Positions 32,196-40,725 of a stretch of DNA of 64,000 bases are shown piece by piece (the first letter of the stretch is position 1; the number at the start of each line of letters is the position of its first letter). The position numbers and the translations under genes are program-made. A model generated the notes under the pieces. That model ran no database searches and had not been told where the DNA came from. It saw only the letters and a program-made list of their open reading frames with translations. The stretch comes from Sphingobium sp. YR768. Its GTDB lineage: Bacteria > Pseudomonadota > Alphaproteobacteria > Sphingomonadales > Sphingomonadaceae. Location of the stretch: positions 62,001 through 126,000 of the forward strand of contig NZ_FOGE01000012.1 of assembly GCF_900111125.1 (NCBI RefSeq), in the 5' to 3' direction.

Positions 32196-34997
32196 ATGAC
32201 AGCCAAGAGTCCCTTGCTGACGTCCGTAGGCGCGCTGGCGCTGTGCCTGTTTGCCCCCGCTGCCCTGGCGCAGGAAGAGACGGCGCCACAGGGTGCCGCT
32301 GACCCGAACGAAGCCCAGATCATCGTCACCGCCACCCGCCGGGCCAGTCCCCTGTCCGACGTGCCTATCGCGGTGTCGGCGGTGGGTGCGCAGGCGATGC
32401 TCAATAGCGGCGCGAGCGACATCCGCACGCTGAACCAGCTTGCCCCGTCCCTGCTCGTGTCCTCGACCGGGTCCGAAGCCAATGCCTCGGCCCGCATCCG
32501 TGGCATCGGCACGGTGGGCGACAATCCGGGTCTGGAAAGCTCCGTCGCGGTATTCATCGACGGTGTCTATCGGTCGCGCACCGGCGCGGGCCTCAATGAA
32601 CTGGGCGAGATCGAACGGGTGGAGGTGCTGCGCGGGCCGCAGGGCACCCTGTTCGGCCGCAATGCGTCGGCGGGCCTGATCAACATCATCAGCAAGGCGC
32701 CGGAAAATACGTTCAACGCCAAGGGTGAGATCACCTATGGCAATTATGATTATTGGCGGCTGTCGGGCCGCGTCACCGGGCCGGTGGCGGAGGGCATCGC
32801 CCTGTCGCTGGACGGGGTGTGGAGCAAGCGCGACGGATTCTACAAGCTGGTCGACGGCAGCGGCGCGAAGGTCGGTGATACGAACGACCGCAACCGCTAT
32901 TTCCTGCGCGGACAGGCGCTGATCGAGCCGAATGACGCGCTGTCGATCCGGCTGATCGGCGATTATACCAATCGCGACGAAAGCTGCTGCGGCGCGGCCT
33001 ATATCGAAACGCGCGAGCGGGTTCCGGTGGCGGGCGGCGGTTATGGCACCGCGCCGTTCAACCGGATCGCCGCGATCCTGGCAGGGCAAGGCAGCGTCAT
33101 CGCCGCCAATCCCTATGATCGGGAATTGTCGCCCACGCCGGGCCGGGACTATGTCAGCAAGCTACGCGACTGGGGCCTGTCGGGCGAGATTAATTATGAT
33201 TTCGGTGGCGCCAAGCTGACCAGCATCACCGCCTATCGCGACTATAAATCCCGCGATTATGGCGATTATGACTATAATGCCGCCGACCTCCTCTATCGCG
33301 ACCCTAACACCTATCGCCAGTTCAAGACCTTCACGCAGGAATTGCGGTTGCAGGGATCGGCCTTTGCCGACAAGCTCGACTGGCTGGTGGGCGGCTATTA
33401 CGCCAATGAACGGCTGACCTTGCAGGATAATATCCGCTTCGGCGCCGATTATGGCAGGTTTGCCGCCTGTCGCCTGATGGCGGGCGCGGGTGCCACCAGC
33501 AACTTTACGGCGGCGCAACTGGCCGCCTGTGGCAGTGGCCTTGCCACTTCTGCGCTGATCAACGGAACGCAGGCGCAATTGAATGCCGGGTTGACCGCCG
33601 CGCTGATCGCACGGGGTTTGCCGGCGGCGACCGCAGCGGCGCAGGCCGGGGCGATTTCCACCGGCCTTGGCAACGGGCTGCGCGCGCTGGCGGCGATACC
33701 GTCAGGCACGGGCGACGTGGCATCGCTCTATCGGCAGAAGAGTGAGAATTGGGCGATCTTCACCCATAATATCGTCCATATCACCAACCGGCTCGATCTG
33801 ACTTTGGGCCTGCGCTACACCCATGAAAGCAAGCGCTTCTCGTCCGATTTCAATAACAATAATGCGACCTGCGCGGCGTTGCAGTCGTCCGCCCTGCCCT
33901 CGCTGGCTACAAATGCGGCGCTGGGCAGCGCGGCGGCGCTGGCGGGCGGCATCCTGACGCTGGGGTGCCTGGGCAATGGATCGACCAGCCTGAATGCGCT
34001 GAACCTGAACGACAAGATCAGCGACGGGGAGTTTTCGGGGACGGCCGTGCTGTCCTGGAAGCCGATCGACGACCTGCTGCTCTATGGCAGCTATTCCAAG
34101 GGCTATAAGGCGGGCGGCTATAATCTGGATCGGTTCCAGCTGGGATCGACCGGGCTGAATGCCATTCCCGCCGTGTTCGCGCCGCGCACCAATGCCGATG
34201 TCACCAGCCTGCGCTTCGCGGCGGAAAAGGTGGATTCCTTCGAGGTGGGCCTGAAATATGCCCAGCCCAAATGGAGCGCCAACATCGCCGCCTTCCGACA
34301 GGAGTTCAAGAATTTCCAGCTCAACACCTTCAACGGCACCAGCTTCGTCGTGCAGAATATCAATGGCTGCGACAGCGCGCTGAGCGCCACGCGGACCTGC
34401 GATAGCGGCGATGTGGGGCCGGGCCTGATCAGCCAGGGCGTGGAACTGGAACTGACGGCGACCCCGGTGCGCGATTTCCGGGTGTCGGGCGGCCTGACCT
34501 ATGCCCGCGCGAAATTCGCCAACCGGCTGGTGGGCAGCAGTGACGGCAGCGTGCCGCTGGACCCGGCGCTGTTCCTGCTGCCGGGATCGATCAACTCCAA
34601 CGCGCCGCAGCTCGTCACCACCGCCAGCGTCGCCTGGACCCCGGCGATCGGATCATCGGGCCTGTCCGCCCTCTTCTATGTCGATGGCCGCCTGACCAGC
34701 GACTATAATACCGGGTCGGACCTGTTCCCCGAAAAGCGGCAGGATGGCTATGCGATCGTCAATGCGCGCGTCGGTATTCGCGGCAAGGACCAGCGCTGGG
34801 CGATCGAACTGTGGGGGCAGAATATCTTCAACCAGGATTATACCCAGGTCGCCTTCTCCAGCCCGCTCCAGTCCAGCAGCCCGGCGACGTCGACCACCGG
34901 CCAGTTCGCAACGGGTGCGCCGATGGCGAACCAGCTGATCTCCGCCTATCTGGCGGAGCCTCGGACTTACGGCATCACTTTGCGCGGGAGTTTCTGA
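32196..34997 (+). CDS. TonB-dependent outer-membrane receptor
   Basis: A 933-residue receptor. Signal peptide MTAKSPLLTSVGALALCLF to the ALAQ site, then the TonB box IIVTATRR, plug domain (VLRGPQGTLFGRNASAG) and a 22-strand barrel ending in phenylalanine (ITLRGSF). It belongs to the sphingomonad-expanded class and carries extracellular loops with alanine-rich inserts (about residues 420-500). The substrate cannot be read. It stands alone with its own promoter. Its ribosome site AGGAGAGGATTGCC is complementary over 10 plus 3 bases to the sRNA-like elements. Confidence 0.95.
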   Translation: MTAKSPLLTSVGALALCLFAPAALAQEETAPQGAADPNEAQIIVTATRRASPLSDVPIAVSAVGAQAMLNSGASDIRTLNQLAPSLLVSSTGSEANASARIRGIGTVGDNPGLESSVAVFIDGVYRSRTGAGLNELGEIERVEVLRGPQGTLFGRNASAGLINIISKAPENTFNAKGEITYGNYDYWRLSGRVTGPVAEGIALSLDGVWSKRDGFYKLVDGSGAKVGDTNDRNRYFLRGQALIEPNDALSIRLIGDYTNRDESCCGAAYIETRERVPVAGGGYGTAPFNRIAAILAGQGSVIAANPYDRELSPTPGRDYVSKLRDWGLSGEINYDFGGAKLTSITAYRDYKSRDYGDYDYNAADLLYRDPNTYRQFKTFTQELRLQGSAFADKLDWLVGGYYANERLTLQDNIRFGADYGRFAACRLMAGAGATSNFTAAQLAACGSGLATSALINGTQAQLNAGLTAALIARGLPAATAAAQAGAISTGLGNGLRALAAIPSGTGDVASLYRQKSENWAIFTHNIVHITNRLDLTLGLRYTHESKRFSSDFNNNNATCAALQSSALPSLATNAALGSAAALAGGILTLGCLGNGSTSLNALNLNDKISDGEFSGTAVLSWKPIDDLLLYGSYSKGYKAGGYNLDRFQLGSTGLNAIPAVFAPRTNADVTSLRFAAEKVDSFEVGLKYAQPKWSANIAAFRQEFKNFQLNTFNGTSFVVQNINGCDSALSATRTCDSGDVGPGLISQGVELELTATPVRDFRVSGGLTYARAKFANRLVGSSDGSVPLDPALFLLPGSINSNAPQLVTTASVAWTPAIGSSGLSALFYVDGRLTSDYNTGSDLFPEKRQDGYAIVNARVGIRGKDQRWAIELWGQNIFNQDYTQVAFSSPLQSSSPATSTTGQFATGAPMANQLISAYLAEPRTYGITLRGSF

Positions 34998-35709
34998 GCA
35001 TGCCCCTCCCGCTTGCCGGTACCGGGCGGGCGGGAGAGGGTCTTTGCCCGAACAGGGCGGTGCCGACGCGAATGTCGGTCGCGCCCAGCATGATCGCGGT
35101 TTCATAATCGCCCGACATGCCCATGGACAGGCGCGCGAGGCCCTCCTCGCGCGCCATTTTCGCGAGCAGGGCGAAGAAGGGCGCAGCCTCGATATCTGCG
35201 GGCGGCACGCACATCAGGCCCAGCAGCGGAATATCGGCATCGCGCGCGGCGGCGATCAGCGCGGGCGTGTCGGCAATGGGGCAGCCGCCTTTTTGTTCTT
35301 CCCCACCGATATTGACCTGAAGGAAACAGGGGATGCGCTTGCCCGCGGCATCCATCGCCTTGGCCAGCGCAGCCAGCAGCGAGGGCCGGTCGAGGCCGTG
35401 GATCACATCGAACAGGGCGACCGCTTCGGCCGCCTTGTTGGATTGGAGCTGGCCGACCAGATGCAGTTCTATATCGGCATATTCCTCCCGCAGGGCAGGC
35501 CATTTTTCCTGGCTTTCCTGCACGCGATTTTCCCCGAAGACGCGCTGGCCGGCCGCGATCAGCGGGCAAATGGCGTCGGCGTCATGCGTCTTGGACACGG
35601 CGATCAGGTTGATGTCGTCGGCGGTGCGGCGGGTCAGGCGGGCGGCGCGATCGATGGAATCGCGCAGATCGGCCAGGCGCTGGGCCGCTTCTTGGGTGTC
35701 GGTGGTCAT
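34975..35709 (-). CDS. YggS/PLPBP family pyridoxal-phosphate homeostasis protein
   Basis: PLPBP binds PLP without catalysis and balances vitamin B6 and amino acid pools. The PLP lysine is in LIAVSKTHDAD near residue 41. HLVGQLQSNKA, LGLMCVPP and the phosphate-binding LSMGMSGDYETAI follow. Length 244 includes a proline/arginine-rich tail that overlaps the end of the TonB receptor gene by 23 bases on the opposite strand. It is divergent from the thiE-like gene with 23 bases between. Confidence 0.92.
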   Translation of the reverse strand: MTTDTQEAAQRLADLRDSIDRAARLTRRTADDINLIAVSKTHDADAICPLIAAGQRVFGENRVQESQEKWPALREEYADIELHLVGQLQSNKAAEAVALFDVIHGLDRPSLLAALAKAMDAAGKRIPCFLQVNIGGEEQKGGCPIADTPALIAAARDADIPLLGLMCVPPADIEAAPFFALLAKMAREEGLARLSMGMSGDYETAIMLGATDIRVGTALFGQRPSPARPVPASGRGMLRNSRAK

Positions 35710-35732
35710 GGGCGCTGCTATAGGCGAAGGCC

Positions 35733-36281
35733 ATGCAGCGCCGCCACCGCAAAAAACTGCCCACCTTGTGGCTTATGACGGACGAGCGGGTGGAAGACGT
35801 GGCGTTGCTGGCGGCCGCCGCACGATTGCCCAAGGGGGCGGCGGGGATCGTCTTTCGCCATTATCGCATGGGACCGACGGAGCGGCGGGCGCTGTTCGAA
35901 GCGCTGCGGCAGATTGCCCGGCGGCGGCGGTTGCTATTGCTGCTGGCGGGCAGTGCGAAGGACGCGGCCGCATGGCGGGCGGATGGAGTGCATGGTCGCG
36001 ACCGGCGGCGGGTGATGCGACCTCTGCTGCGTAGCCGTCCGGTGCATGATGTGCGGGAGGCTGTCGCGGCGGGCGGCGCTGATCTGTGCTTTGTCTCCCC
36101 CCTGTTCCCGACCCGATCGCATCCGGGCGCGAAGACGCTGGGGCGGGTGCGCTTTGCGGCGCTGGCGCGGCAGGTCGAGGCGCCGGTCATAGCGCTGGGC
36201 GGGGTGCGGGCAGCGCATCGCCGGATGTTGGCAGGAATCGGCGCGGATGGATGGGCGGCGATCGATGGACTGACCCAATAG
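35733..36281 (+). CDS. Thiamine phosphate synthase-like protein (ThiE/TenI fold)
   Basis: A 182-residue TIM-barrel protein resembling thiamine phosphate synthase. Recognisable parts are LWLMTDERV at the N-terminus, DLCFVSPLFPTRSHPGAKTLG near residue 120 and VIALGGVRAAHRRML near 155. It is shorter than ThiE (about 210) and has arginine-rich stretches. The diphosphate-binding motif is not fully convincing, so it may be a TenI-type or degenerate relative. No other thiamine gene is near. Confidence 0.72.
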   Translation: MQRRHRKKLPTLWLMTDERVEDVALLAAAARLPKGAAGIVFRHYRMGPTERRALFEALRQIARRRRLLLLLAGSAKDAAAWRADGVHGRDRRRVMRPLLRSRPVHDVREAVAAGGADLCFVSPLFPTRSHPGAKTLGRVRFAALARQVEAPVIALGGVRAAHRRMLAGIGADGWAAIDGLTQ

Positions 36282-36292
36282 ATGGCGGAACT

Positions 36293-36315
36293 GGGGTCCT
36301 GCTTTCGCAGGAGCC
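36293..36315. repeat. Palindromic hairpin repeat, copy B (convergent 3' end)
   Basis: GGGGTCCTGC-TTTC-GCAGGAGCCC forms a 9-bp stem with one mismatch between the convergent thiE-like and HAD genes. It shares the CCTGCTTTCGCAGGAGC core with copies at 2451-2474 and 55574-55598. Confidence 0.68.
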
Positions 36316-36327
36316 CATCGCATTCAA

Positions 36328-37002
36328 TCAGATCCAGTCCACCCGCGTCCACCCGCGTTCCGCTGCCAGTTTGGCCAGCGGCTTGTGCGGATTGGAGGCG
36401 AAGGGGATGTCGGCATATTCCAGCATCGGCGCGTCGGACACATGGTCGGAATAGGCACGGATATGAGCCTGGCTGCGGTCGATCGCCTGCGCGGCCATCC
36501 ATGCCTTGATCATCCGCAGCTTGCCGGTGTCGTAGCAATTTTCGCCAGCGATCTTTGCCCGGACATAGCGCAGATCCTGGCTGAGATGATCGGTGGCGAT
36601 GACCGCATCAAAGCCCAGCCGCCGGGCGATCGGTTCGACATAGAGGCGGTAGGAGGCGGTGGCGAGCACCAGCATATAGCCGTCGGCCCGATCCTGCGCG
36701 ATCTGTGCGACGGCGCCTGCGCGCAGATTCTTCGTCACGACATGATCGGCATAGCTTTCGATATGCGGCATCAGTTTGGCGCGTTCGACATTAGGACCGA
36801 TCATCAGCGCCTGATTCAGTTCCTTCAGCCGCTGTCGGCTGATCAGCTTGAGCACATAAGCCAGCATCAGCAGGATGACGCAGGGTAGCAGCAGCAGCCG
36901 CCAGGGCGCCATCCGCCGCGCCACATGGATCAGGAATCCCGTATAGGTGCCGCTGAACGTCACCGTGCGGTCCATGTCGTAGATCGCCAGCCTGTGCTTC
37001 AT
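36328..37002 (-). CDS. HAD-IB family phosphatase, membrane-associated
   Basis: A 224-residue HAD phosphohydrolase. The nucleophile motif is YDMDRTVT at residues 8-15, motif II is LATASYRL, and the late YSDHVSDAPML is motif IV. One hydrophobic segment (RLLLLPCVILLMLAYVLKL, about 35-53) replaces part of the cap and suggests membrane contact. Family members act on phosphoserine or phospholipid head groups. The substrate is not determined. It is divergent from the Mla operon. Confidence 0.83.
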   Translation of the reverse strand: MKHRLAIYDMDRTVTFSGTYTGFLIHVARRMAPWRLLLLPCVILLMLAYVLKLISRQRLKELNQALMIGPNVERAKLMPHIESYADHVVTKNLRAGAVAQIAQDRADGYMLVLATASYRLYVEPIARRLGFDAVIATDHLSQDLRYVRAKIAGENCYDTGKLRMIKAWMAAQAIDRSQAHIRAYSDHVSDAPMLEYADIPFASNPHKPLAKLAAERGWTRVDWI

Positions 37003-37100
37003 ACCGTGTCCGAAACTTTTGCCCTTGCTCTTCGTTGTGGCTTGCGGATGGGCCGTTTCGGCTTGCCGTGCAACCGATAATGGACCACTAATCCCGTCAC

Positions 37101-38210
37101 ATGAACAAAGCCGCTGATCTTGCCGAAGACAGAAATGACGGCAGCAGCGTAATCCGGCTTTCCGGATCGCTGGCCATCGCCTGCCTTTCCGACCTGCCCG
37201 ACCGGCTGGAGGCTGTGCAGGGTCCTGTCACCGCCATCGACCTGAGCGATGTCGATCATATGGACACGATCGGCGCCTGGACGGTGCATCGCACCGCAAA
37301 GCGGCTGAACTGCCAGATCACGGGCGGGACGGAAGATGCCCGTCGGCTGGTCGATGCGGTCGGCCAACTGGACGAGCCGGTGCCGATCCGCCCGGATTAT
37401 GTGCATCCGGTGTCGCGGGTGGTGGGCCAGATTGGCGAGGCGGTCACGGCCGCCGGATCGACGCTGGTCGGGCTGCTCGGCTTCTTTGGCGGCACGCTGG
37501 TCGCAAGCTGGCATATCATCCGCCATCCCAGCCGTTTCCGCCTGAATGCGGTGGTGCAGCGGTTCGAGGTGGTGGGCGTATCCGCGCTCGGCATCATCGG
37601 CCTGATGAGTTTCCTGATCGGCATCGTCATCGCCCAGCAGGGATCGGTGCAGTTGCGCCAGTTCGGCATGGAGATGCTGACGATCAATCTGGTCGGCCGC
37701 CTCACCTTCCGTGAACTGGGCGTATTGATGACCGCGATCATGGTGGCGGGCCGGTCTGGCTCCGCCTTCGCGGCGCAGCTTGGCACGATGAAGCTGACCG
37801 AGGAGGTCGACGCCATGCGCACGATCGGCGTGTCGCCGATGGAGGCGCTGGTGTTGCCGCGCACGCTGGCGGTGGTCGTCATGATGCCGCTGCTCGGTTT
37901 TTATGCATCGATCATGTCGGTGATTGGCGGCGGATTCCTGTGCGCGGTCGCGCTTGAGATTCCGCCCATCACCTTCATCCAGCGGCTGCGGGAAGTGGTG
38001 CCGATCACCGACCTATGGGTCGGCCTGATCAAGGCGCCGGTCTTTGGCATCATCATCGGCCTGTCGGGCTGTTTCCAGGGGATGCAGGTGAAGGCCAATG
38101 CCGAGGAAGTCGGGCTGCGCACCACCGCTGCGGTGGTGCAGGCGATCTTCCTGGTTATCGTGATCGACGCTTTCTTTGCCGTCTTCTTCACCTGGGTCGG
38201 ATGGAACTGA
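37101..38210 (+). CDS. mlaE: Mla-type ABC transporter permease with N-terminal STAS domain
   Basis: MlaE-family permease moving phospholipids between the membranes. Residues 10-95 form a STAS-like domain (VIRLSGSLAIACL, IDLSDVDHMDTIGAWTV). From about 140 the permease domain has five to six helices with FRELGVLMTAIMVAGRSGSAF and the EVDAMRTIGVSPMEAL motif. In E. coli the STAS protein MlaB is separate. Here it is fused, as in many alphaproteobacteria. It starts a four-gene operon. Confidence 0.92.
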   Translation: MNKAADLAEDRNDGSSVIRLSGSLAIACLSDLPDRLEAVQGPVTAIDLSDVDHMDTIGAWTVHRTAKRLNCQITGGTEDARRLVDAVGQLDEPVPIRPDYVHPVSRVVGQIGEAVTAAGSTLVGLLGFFGGTLVASWHIIRHPSRFRLNAVVQRFEVVGVSALGIIGLMSFLIGIVIAQQGSVQLRQFGMEMLTINLVGRLTFRELGVLMTAIMVAGRSGSAFAAQLGTMKLTEEVDAMRTIGVSPMEALVLPRTLAVVVMMPLLGFYASIMSVIGGGFLCAVALEIPPITFIQRLREVVPITDLWVGLIKAPVFGIIIGLSGCFQGMQVKANAEEVGLRTTAAVVQAIFLVIVIDAFFAVFFTWVGWN

Positions 38211-39082
38211 TGAGCGAAGAGGATATCCAGCAGGCTGAGGAACAGCGGATTGAGGAGGCGCTGGCATCCAGCGACATCGCGATCAAGGTATGCGGTCTGA
38301 AGAATAGTTTCGGCGATCAGGTCGTGCATGAAGGGCTCGATCTGGACGTCTATCGCGGCGAGATCATCGGCGTGGTCGGCGGATCGGGCACCGGCAAGTC
38401 GGTGCTGATGCGCTCCATCATCGGCCTCCAGACGCCGGATGAGGGCGAAATCCACGTCTTCGGTGAGAATATGGTCGGCCGTCTGGATGACGAGGCCCTG
38501 GCGATCCGCAAGCGCTGGGGCGTGTTGTTTCAGGGCGGCGCACTCTTTTCCACGCTGACGGTTGCCGAGAATGTCGAAGTGCCGATCCGCGAATATTATC
38601 CCAATATCGGCGGAACGTTGCGCGACGAGATTGCCGCCTACAAGATCCGGATGACCGGCCTGCCGACCGAGGCTGGCCCCAAATATCCGTCGGAACTGTC
38701 GGGTGGCATGAAGAAGCGCGCCGGTCTGGCCCGCGCGCTGGCGCTGGACCCCGATTTGCTGTTTCTGGACGAGCCGACGGCCGGCCTCGACCCGATCGGT
38801 GCCGCCGCCTTCGATGAGATGACGCGCAAGTTGCAACAGACGCTGGGCCTGACCGTCTTCCTCATTACCCATGATCTCGATACGCTCTATTCGATCTGTG
38901 ACCGGGTGGCGGTGCTGGCGGACAAGAAGGTGACGGCAGTCGGTACGATTCCCGAATTGCTGGCCACGGACCATCCGTGGATACAGGAATATTTCAACGG
39001 TCCGCGCGGCCGGGCCGCCACGGCGGCGGTCGAGCGTGAAAAGAACAGGGCGGCCGATGGCCAGCCGGACGGAAGGCGATAG
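38210..39082 (+). CDS. mlaF: Mla-type ABC transporter ATP-binding protein
   Basis: ATPase of the lipid transporter. Walker A is VVGGSGTGKSVLM, the signature is ELSGGMKKRAGLARALAL and Walker B is DLLFLDEPTAGLDP, with the switch histidine in LITHDLDTL. I choose the ATG at 38210, which overlaps the mlaE stop as TGATG. An in-frame ATG at 38201 adds three residues. The N-terminal 20 residues are acidic and the C-terminal 30 are charged (AVEREKNRAADG), a tail that could contact STAS. Confidence 0.93.
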   Translation: MSEEDIQQAEEQRIEEALASSDIAIKVCGLKNSFGDQVVHEGLDLDVYRGEIIGVVGGSGTGKSVLMRSIIGLQTPDEGEIHVFGENMVGRLDDEALAIRKRWGVLFQGGALFSTLTVAENVEVPIREYYPNIGGTLRDEIAAYKIRMTGLPTEAGPKYPSELSGGMKKRAGLARALALDPDLLFLDEPTAGLDPIGAAAFDEMTRKLQQTLGLTVFLITHDLDTLYSICDRVAVLADKKVTAVGTIPELLATDHPWIQEYFNGPRGRAATAAVEREKNRAADGQPDGRR

Positions 39083-39085
39083 GAT

Positions 39086-40048
39086 ATGGAAACCCGCTCC
39101 AACCATGTGCTGGTGGGCACGGTCACGCTGTTGCTGCTGGCCGCGATCATGGCTGCCGCCTTCTGGTTTTCGCGCATCTCCGATGGCGAGGCCAAGGAGT
39201 TCGACATCTTCTTCAAACAGTCGGTCAACGGTCTGGCGAAGGGATCGTCGGTCAATTATTCGGGCGTGCCATCGGGCAAGGTCGAAAAGATCGAACTGTG
39301 GAAGCGCGATCCCAGCTTCGTGAAGGTGCGCATTTCCGTGAAGGAAGGGACGCCCGTGCTGCAAGGCACGACGGCGACCATTTCCGGCGTCGGCTTTACC
39401 GGCGTCAGCGAAATCGTGCTGGACGGCGCGGTCAAGGGTGCGCCGCCGATCGAATGCCCGGCCAGTAACACGCTGGCCGTCTGTCCCGATGGTGTGGCGG
39501 TGATACCGACCAAGCCGGGCGCGCTGGGCGAATTGCTGAACAATGCGCCGCAGTTGCTGGAGCGGCTGTCGACCCTGACCGAGCGGCTGACCGAATTGCT
39601 GAATGACAAGAATCAGCAGTCGATTGCGGGCATCCTGGCCAATGTCGAGCGGGTGTCGGGCGCTTTGGCAGACCGTAGCCCCGAGATTGCCGGCACGCTG
39701 GCAGAAGCGCGGATTGCGGTGCAGCGGACGGGCGTGGCGGTGGAGCAGATCGGCAAGCTGGCCGCGACCACCGACGCGCTGCTGAATGACGAGGGCAAGC
39801 CGCTGATGGCGGACCTGCGCAAAACGGTGCAGTCGGCGACGCGCAGCATCGATACCCTCGACAAGACGATCGGTGAAGCACAGCCGGGCGTGAAGACGTT
39901 CAGCACCCAGACCATGCCGGAAGTGAACCAGCTGGTCCGCGACCTGCGCGAAATGTCGCGATCCTTCCGCGGGGTTGCCGAGAAGCTCGATCAGCAGGGC
40001 GCCGGATCGCTGGTCGGATCGCCCAAGCTGCCGGATTACAAGCCATGA
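39086..40048 (+). CDS. mlaD: MlaD/MCE-domain lipid transport protein
   Basis: A 320-residue periplasmic substrate-binding protein anchored by one N-terminal helix (TVTLLLLAAIMAAAFWFS). The MCE domain spans about 40-145 (FFKQSVNGLAKGSSVNYSGV...GTTATISGVGFTGVSEI). A long helical C-terminal region follows (coiled coil around LLERLSTLTERLTELLNDK), as in longer MCE proteins that form tunnels. It overlaps the next gene by four bases. Confidence 0.92.
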   Translation: METRSNHVLVGTVTLLLLAAIMAAAFWFSRISDGEAKEFDIFFKQSVNGLAKGSSVNYSGVPSGKVEKIELWKRDPSFVKVRISVKEGTPVLQGTTATISGVGFTGVSEIVLDGAVKGAPPIECPASNTLAVCPDGVAVIPTKPGALGELLNNAPQLLERLSTLTERLTELLNDKNQQSIAGILANVERVSGALADRSPEIAGTLAEARIAVQRTGVAVEQIGKLAATTDALLNDEGKPLMADLRKTVQSATRSIDTLDKTIGEAQPGVKTFSTQTMPEVNQLVRDLREMSRSFRGVAEKLDQQGAGSLVGSPKLPDYKP

Positions 40049-40677
40049 TGAGAGAGATGCGGACGATGTTTTCCATGAAGACCCGTGGCGCGATGAGCGC
40101 GCTGCTAGCCGCCACCTTGCTGTCGGGTTGCGTGTCGATCGGCGCCAAGCCGCCGATGCAGTTGTTGACGCTGGATGCGGCGCAGAAGGTGCCGGCCGGG
40201 GCTGCGCGCGTGGCGGGCGATGGGCGCACGCTGATCGTCGCCGATCCGGAAGCGCCGCGCATGCTCGATACGGTGCGGGTGCCGGTGCAGACGTCGCCCA
40301 CGGCCGTCGCCTATGTGACCAAGATCCAGTGGGCCGATACGCCACGCCATCTGTTCCGCCGCCTGCTGGCGGAGACGATTTCTGCCACCACCGACCGGGT
40401 GGTGCTGGATGCCGGGCAGTTTTCGGGGGATGGTGGCCAGCGTCTGTCGGGCGAACTGGTGGCCTTCACCGTGGACGCGGCCAGCCATAGCGCGATCGTG
40501 ACCTATGATGCGGTGCTGACCACGCCGGCGGGTGTGGCGCTGGCCCGCCAGCGCTTCACCGCCAGCACGCCGATCGGCGGTAAGATCGAGGCCTCGACCG
40601 TTGGCGCGCCGCTGAATGCCGCCGCGAACAAGGTGGCGGCTGATGTCGCTGCATGGGTGGCGGCGGTCAAGGACTGA
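40045..40677 (+). CDS. ABC-type transport auxiliary lipoprotein
   Basis: A 210-residue lipoprotein: signal peptide then lipobox LLSGC near residue 29. The remainder resembles the auxiliary component (PqiC/DUF330-like) found with MCE transporters, with VPVQTSPTAVAYVTKIQWAD and the RHLFRRLLAETI helix. It would sit at the outer membrane as the partner of MlaD. No MlaC or MlaA gene is present, so this lipoprotein may be the outer-membrane end of the system. Confidence 0.85.
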   Translation: MMREMRTMFSMKTRGAMSALLAATLLSGCVSIGAKPPMQLLTLDAAQKVPAGAARVAGDGRTLIVADPEAPRMLDTVRVPVQTSPTAVAYVTKIQWADTPRHLFRRLLAETISATTDRVVLDAGQFSGDGGQRLSGELVAFTVDAASHSAIVTYDAVLTTPAGVALARQRFTASTPIGGKIEASTVGAPLNAAANKVAADVAAWVAAVKD

Positions 40678-40691
40678 CCCCCTGCCCTGTT

Positions 40692-40715
40692 CCGGGCGCT
40701 GACAGCAGCGCCCGG
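40692..40715. terminator. 10-bp hairpin between convergent mla operon and pepN
   Basis: CCGGGCGCTG / CAGCGCCCGG with loop ACAG lies between two converging stops and can serve both directions. It is followed by ATTATCTCAC on the plus strand. Confidence 0.65.
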
Positions 40716-40725
40716 ATTATCTCAC

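Noticed and set aside
37901..40345. 814-codon open frame on the minus strand opposite the mla operon
   Set aside because: Antisense shadow of mlaE/mlaF/mlaD, which have clear motifs. The translation is repetitive His/Arg/Gln-rich.
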